Assembly (NCBI GenBank): GCA_965226475.1
Contig: CBDDDJ010000004.1
Coordinates: forward strand, 186,001-250,000
DNA length: 64,000 nt
Source of the DNA: JASLMY01 sp965226475
GTDB lineage: Bacteria > Pseudomonadota > Alphaproteobacteria > GCA-2731375
Reading direction: 5' to 3'
Notes under the pieces: model-generated
Told to the model about the DNA's origin: nothing
The model's database searches: none
Seen by the model: only the letters and a program-made list of their open reading frames with translations
Program-made: the position numbers and the translations under genes
In this document: positions 60,782 through 64,000 of the stretch, in pieces
Numbering within the stretch: the first letter of the stretch is position 1
Layout of the letters: every line of letters starts with the position of its first letter

Positions 60782-60810
60782 TTACGGCACCCCCGGCGAG
60801 GCGCTACACT
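60782..60810 (+). promoter_or_regulatory. Putative sigma-70 promoter, duplicated copy
   Basis: TTACGG, 17 bases, TACACT: the same elements as the promoter of the dehydrogenase gene. A transcript would start near 60817 and pass into the GNAT gene. Confidence 0.38.
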
Positions 60811-60848
60811 CCACCTCCCGGGGTACCGACACCTGAGGAGACGGGCTC

Positions 60849-60941
60849 ATGGAAAGCCAGGCGGGCGTGGTGGTCATCGGGGGCGTCGTCGTTGGCGTCT
60901 CCCTCGACTATCATCCGACCAAGACCGGGAGTCGGACGTGA
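60849..60941 (+). pseudogene. Truncated duplicate of the FAD-dehydrogenase start
   Basis: 30 codons, MESQAGVVVIGGVVVGVSLDYH, then a stop created by a one-base loss. The parent gene reads MESQARVVVIGGGVVGVSLAYH at 61998. The third Gly of the FAD-binding GGG motif is also lost. Without the frame loss the duplicate would read SDVTLLD straight into the GNAT coding frame. Confidence 0.8.
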
Positions 60942-60982
60942 CGCTGCTGGACCGTGGCGCGCAACCTCGCGTGCTTCCGCCC

Positions 60983-61489
60983 ATGACGATCGAAACGAAA
61001 CGTCTCCGGCTCCGCCCCTTCGACCCGGACGACGGCGGCGACCTCTTCCGCCTCTATGGCGACCCGCGTGTCATGGCGATCCGCAAGATCGGCGTGCAGA
61101 CGCGGGAGGGCTCGGATGAACAACTCAGCCAAATCCTCGACCACTGGGACCGGCGCGGCTTCGGCCTGCTCGCGGTGCTGGATCGCGACGCCGGCCGCTT
61201 CCTTGGCGAATGCGGCCTGCGCGAGATGGCCGGTCGCGACTCCCCGATCGAACTCAGCTACGGCCTGCTGCCCGTGGCCTGGGGTGCCGGCCTCGCCACG
61301 GAAGCCTCGATGGCCGTTCTCGACTGGGGCTTCGGCCCCTTGGGCCTCGCGGCCATCCACGCCGTCGCCCGCGCCGACAACCACCGCTCGCGGCGGGTGA
61401 TGGAGAAGCTGGGGTTCGGCTTGGTCGCGGAGCGGGCGGGCGCGAGAGCGGCGGTGGTCGAATATCGCCTGGCGCGCCCGGGTCCCTGA
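60983..61489 (+). CDS. GNAT family N-acetyltransferase
   Basis: 168 residues from the ATG giving MTIETKRLRLRPFDPDDGGDLF. The RimJ/RimL-type layout is clear: TKRLRLRPF, RFLGECGLREMAG, IELSYGLLPVAWGAGLATEAS with the acetyl-CoA-binding R/Q-x-x-G-x-A equivalent (GAGLATEA), and AVARADNHRSRRVMEKLGFGLV. It acetylates an amino group, possibly of a ribosomal protein N-terminus, amine drug or metabolite. No RBS is obvious. The frame is open through the duplicated dehydrogenase start, which now lies just upstream, so expression may depend on the captured promoter. Confidence 0.85.
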   Translation: MTIETKRLRLRPFDPDDGGDLFRLYGDPRVMAIRKIGVQTREGSDEQLSQILDHWDRRGFGLLAVLDRDAGRFLGECGLREMAGRDSPIELSYGLLPVAWGAGLATEASMAVLDWGFGPLGLAAIHAVARADNHRSRRVMEKLGFGLVAERAGARAAVVEYRLARPGP

Positions 61490-61856
61490 CGCTCCACGGC
61501 TCGGCCCCGGCGAGGGTCACGACAGGACTTGCCGCGCGGGGAGAGATTTCCGACTTTCGAGGGCCGACGATCATCCGGACGCCCATACGAGGTCCTGCCT
61601 GCCACCCGCCTCACGGCCGCCCATGGACGTGGACACCGCCAGCCTTCGACATCGAATTCATGTCGACCCGGGCGACCCTCCACCATGAGTTCGACGATCT
61701 TGAATGTTGAATGTCAAGGCGAAGCCGGAATCCATGGCCGGCGCCCACGCCTCTCCGTCATAATCATGGGTTTAGGGTTGCTGTCGCCGGCTCGGCGGTT
61801 CGAATGCATGCCCCAACGGCGGCGAGTGCCCGCCTCAACCCGCGCGGCGGCTCCAC
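61490..61856. other. Intergenic region between GNAT gene and the duplicated block
   Basis: About 370 bases in which I see no convincing gene. Reading frames exist but are short and lack starts with ribosome-binding sites. Confidence 0.4.
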
Positions 61857-62101
61857 CCCATGTCGCATTCACGACACTTCCCGTCGCGAAACGTCCAGTC
61901 GCCCCACCCACTCGTTGATACGACGTTTCGTTACGGCACCCCCGGCGAGGCGCTACACTCCACCTTCCGGGACACCGACACCCGAGGAGACGGGCAGATG
62001 GAAAGCCAGGCGCGCGTGGTGGTCATCGGGGGGGGCGTGGTCGGCGTCTCTCTCGCCTATCATCTGACCAAGGCCGGGTGGTCGGACGTGACGCTGCTGG
62101 A
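61857..62101 (+). repeat. Duplicate B (parent) of a promoter plus gene start
   Basis: The intact counterpart of 60708-60951: the same upstream sequence, promoter, RBS (GAGGAGA) and first 34 codons of the dehydrogenase gene. Confidence 0.9.
61931..61959 (+). promoter_or_regulatory. Putative sigma-70 promoter of the FAD-dehydrogenase gene
   Basis: TTACGG, 17 bases, TACACT, ending 38 bases before the ATG. GAGGAGA lies eight bases before the start codon. Conservation of these elements in the duplicate supports their importance but is also explained by recent copying. Confidence 0.42.
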
Positions 62102-64000
62102 GAAATACGAGCTCACCAGCGGCTCCACCTGGCACGCGGCGGGGCTGCTGCCACTCTTCAACATGAGCTACTCGGTCGGGCAGATCCACAAGTATTCGGT
62201 CGACCTCTACAAGACGCTGGAGGCCGAAACCGGGCAGGACGTCGGCTTCCACGTCACCGGCAACCTGCGCCTCGCCACCAACAAGGAGCGGATGGACGAG
62301 TACAAGCGCTATTGCGGCACCGCCAACACCATCGGCGTGCCCTTCGAGATGATCGGGCCCGAGGAGATCGCCAGGCTCTGGCCGATCGCCAACGTCGAGG
62401 GGCTGGTCGGTGCCCTCTTCCATCCCCACGATGGCCACATCGCGCCGGCGGACCTGACCCAGGCCATGGCGACGGGCGCGCGGAAGCGGGGGGCGCGAAT
62501 CCATCGCCAGACCTCGGTCACGGGAATTGAGCAAAAGCCGAACGGCGAATGGCTGGTGCGGACCGACAAGGGCAACATCGCTTGCGAACACCTCGTCAGC
62601 TGCACCGGCAACTACGCGCGCGAGACGCTGGCCATGGTCGGCCTCGATATCCCGGTGATTCCGGTCGAACACCAATATATCGTCACCGACGAGGTGCCGG
62701 AGCTGGTGGCGCGCCACGAACAGGGCCTGGCCGAGATGCCGGTGCTGCGCGAGAGCGACGCGTCGTATTACCTGCGCGAGGAGCGCCAGGGCTACATCCT
62801 GGGGCCTTACGAGAAGGGCGCGCCCGCCTGCTTCGTCGATCGTGTGCCTGAATCCTTCGAGCAGGACCTGTTCCCGGGCGACCTGGAGCGGCTGATGCCG
62901 CACGTCGAAGCGGCGATTCACAGGGTGCCGAGCTTCGAGGCCGCCGGCATCAAGGACATCATCAACGGACCCATCGCCTATACGCCGGACGGCAGCCCGC
63001 TGGTCGGGCCGGCCTGGCATCTCAGGAACTTCTGGATGTCGGAGGGCCACAGCTTCGGCGTCACGGCGGCGGGCGGGGCGGGCAAGTTCCTCGCCGAATG
63101 GATCGTCGAGGGCGAGCCCTCGGTCGACCTCTTGGACGTCGACCCGCGCCGTTTCGGCGCCTATGCCAACAAGGCCTACACCAAGGCCAAGAACGAGGAA
63201 GCCTACGAGCACGTCTTCGTCATCCATTACCCCGACGAGGAACGCCCGGCCGCCCGGCCGGCGCGGACCAGCCCGATCCATGAGCGCCTGGCGGCGCGCG
63301 GCGCCGTCTGGGGCCAGCGCTATGGCTGGGAACGGCCAAACTGGTTCGCGCCCGAAGGCGTCGCGGCCGAGGACGTCTGGAGCTTCCGCCGCTCCAACTA
63401 TTTCGAGCATGTCGGCAACGAGTGCCGGACGGCGCGCGAACGGGCGGCGTTGATCGACATCACCAGCTTCACCAAGCACCGCGTCTCCGGGCCCGGCGCC
63501 GAGGCCTATCTTGACGCCATGGTCGCCCGCCGCCTGCCGAAGGCCGTGGGGCGCATCAACCTGGCGCACGCCTTGACGCCCAACGGCGGGGTCAGAAGCG
63601 AGTTCACGATCCTGCGCGAGGGGCCGGAAAGCTTCTATCTGGTGAGCTCCGGCGCCGCCGAGCGCTTCGACAACGACCTGCTGGTGAAGCGGCTGCCGGG
63701 CGACGGCTCCGTGCGGCTGGAAAACCTCACCACCAGCCTCGGCTGCCTGGTCCTGGTCGGCCCGCGTGCCCGCGATATCCTGCAAAAGGCGACCGACGCC
63801 GACCTATCGAACGACGCCTTCAAGTGGCTGACCGGCCAGCGGATCGGCGTCGGCCTGGCGCCGGATGTCCGCGCGCTCCGCGTGAATTTCGTGGGTGAAC
63901 TCGGCTGGGAGCTGCATCACCCCATCGAATACCAGAACCACATCTTCGATACCCTGATGGCGGCCGGGGCGGAATACGGCCTGGGCATGTGCGGCATGCG
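61998..64000 (+). CDS. FAD-dependent dehydrogenase with GcvT-like C-terminus (dimethylglycine/sarcosine dehydrogenase type), 3' end outside window
   Basis: 667 codons are visible and no stop is reached. The N-terminal DAO domain starts ARVVVIGGGVVGVSLAYHLTKAGWSDVTLLEKYELTSGSTWHAAGLLPLF, where the His of STWHAAG is the covalent FAD-attachment residue in this family. It continues with VEHQYIVTDEVPEL and IAYTPDGSPLVGPAWHLRNFWMSEGHSFGVTAAGGAGKFLAEWI. From about residue 420 a FAO_M/GcvT-like folate-binding domain begins (ERAALIDITSFTKHRVSGPGAEAYLDAMV, RVNFVGELGWELH). Such proteins oxidatively demethylate dimethylglycine or sarcosine, passing formaldehyde to tetrahydrofolate. Family members are around 800-850 residues, so about 150 lie beyond the edge. 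Confidence 0.93.
   Translation, partial: MESQARVVVIGGGVVGVSLAYHLTKAGWSDVTLLEKYELTSGSTWHAAGLLPLFNMSYSVGQIHKYSVDLYKTLEAETGQDVGFHVTGNLRLATNKERMDEYKRYCGTANTIGVPFEMIGPEEIARLWPIANVEGLVGALFHPHDGHIAPADLTQAMATGARKRGARIHRQTSVTGIEQKPNGEWLVRTDKGNIACEHLVSCTGNYARETLAMVGLDIPVIPVEHQYIVTDEVPELVARHEQGLAEMPVLRESDASYYLREERQGYILGPYEKGAPACFVDRVPESFEQDLFPGDLERLMPHVEAAIHRVPSFEAAGIKDIINGPIAYTPDGSPLVGPAWHLRNFWMSEGHSFGVTAAGGAGKFLAEWIVEGEPSVDLLDVDPRRFGAYANKAYTKAKNEEAYEHVFVIHYPDEERPAARPARTSPIHERLAARGAVWGQRYGWERPNWFAPEGVAAEDVWSFRRSNYFEHVGNECRTARERAALIDITSFTKHRVSGPGAEAYLDAMVARRLPKAVGRINLAHALTPNGGVRSEFTILREGPESFYLVSSGAAERFDNDLLVKRLPGDGSVRLENLTTSLGCLVLVGPRARDILQKATDADLSNDAFKWLTGQRIGVGLAPDVRALRVNFVGELGWELHHPIEYQNHIFDTLMAAGAEYGLGMCGM

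Larger units (their letters stand above)
60708..60951 (+). repeat. Duplicate A of a promoter plus gene start
   Basis: A 244-base block nearly identical to 61857-62101, about 1.15 kb away. It carries the same promoter elements and the beginning of the FAD-dehydrogenase gene, but with substitutions and a one-base deletion near 60930. It now stands upstream of a GNAT gene. Confidence 0.9.

Noticed and set aside
61780..61830. Possible tRNA 3' half suggested by GGTTCGAAT
   Set aside because: No acceptor stem, anticodon arm or D-arm can be folded around it.

Overview
The window is GC-rich, densely packed DNA from an alphaproteobacterium, probably a Rhodospirillales-like lineage. The evidence for this is the gene order ileS-lspA-DUF3035 lipoprotein-two M16 peptidases, then pgi-mutL-nth, together with many CoA-ester catabolic genes and a dimethylglycine/sarcosine dehydrogenase-type gene. 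The placement comes from protein resemblance and gene order only. No rRNA, tRNA or CRISPR array was seen.

Layout. 1-3.0 kb: end of a molybdenum hydroxylase large subunit, an alpha/beta hydrolase with a cysteine nucleophile, and an adenylate cyclase-TolB-TPR protein cut off by an IS5-family element. 3.0-13.2 kb: an insertion-sequence island (IS5, IS3, IS110 scrap, IS630, ISNCY scrap, istB scrap, second IS3, and an IS1595-type transposon carrying two passenger genes and itself split by another IS1595 element). 13.3-13.8 kb: a small basic protein gene and a frameshifted phage-like gene, tail to tail. 14.0-20.8 kb: ileS, lspA, lipoprotein and paired M16 peptidases. 21-23.4 kb: a secreted cyclase-family hydrolase and a third IS1595-family element with clear target duplication. 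23.5-28.3 kb: pgi, mutL, nth and a class IV aminotransferase. 28.3-32.1 kb: a GH19 endolysin-like enzyme, an SDR, and a single-domain response regulator whose ribosome-binding site is displaced by the second copy of the 10.2 kb IS1595 element. 32.4-37.6 kb: SDR, two PaaI thioesterases (one broken), TauD-type dioxygenase, acyl-CoA ligase and a damaged cupin gene. 37.5-42.5 kb: a giant exported caspase-like/C13 protease with 100-residue repeats and calcium-binding repeats, split in two by a C8 tract. 42.7-59.5 kb: asparaginase, ThDP enzyme, several SDRs, cytochrome c, amidase, double CaiB CoA-transferase, acyl-CoA dehydrogenase, enoyl-CoA hydratase, aldo/keto reductase, PEP-mutase-family lyase, accA, a thiolase stub with its Zn-ribbon OB partner, and a PPOX flavoprotein. 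59.8-64 kb: Sel1-repeat protein, a GNAT gene preceded by a duplicated promoter and 5' end of the next gene, and that next gene, an FAD-dependent dehydrogenase running off the end.

Function. The core cluster handles isoleucyl-tRNA charging, lipoprotein maturation, envelope proteolysis, mismatch repair and base excision repair. The accessory genes point to a heterotroph that takes up and degrades small acids, amides, methylated amines and taurine-like compounds through CoA thioesters. Several genes are interrupted, truncated or frameshifted and at least six IS families are present. This suggests relaxed selection with IS expansion, as in a host-associated or bottlenecked lineage (inference). 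The most unusual objects are the C8-split caspase-like protein, the nested passenger-carrying IS1595 transposon, and the promoter-capture duplication at 60.7/61.9 kb.
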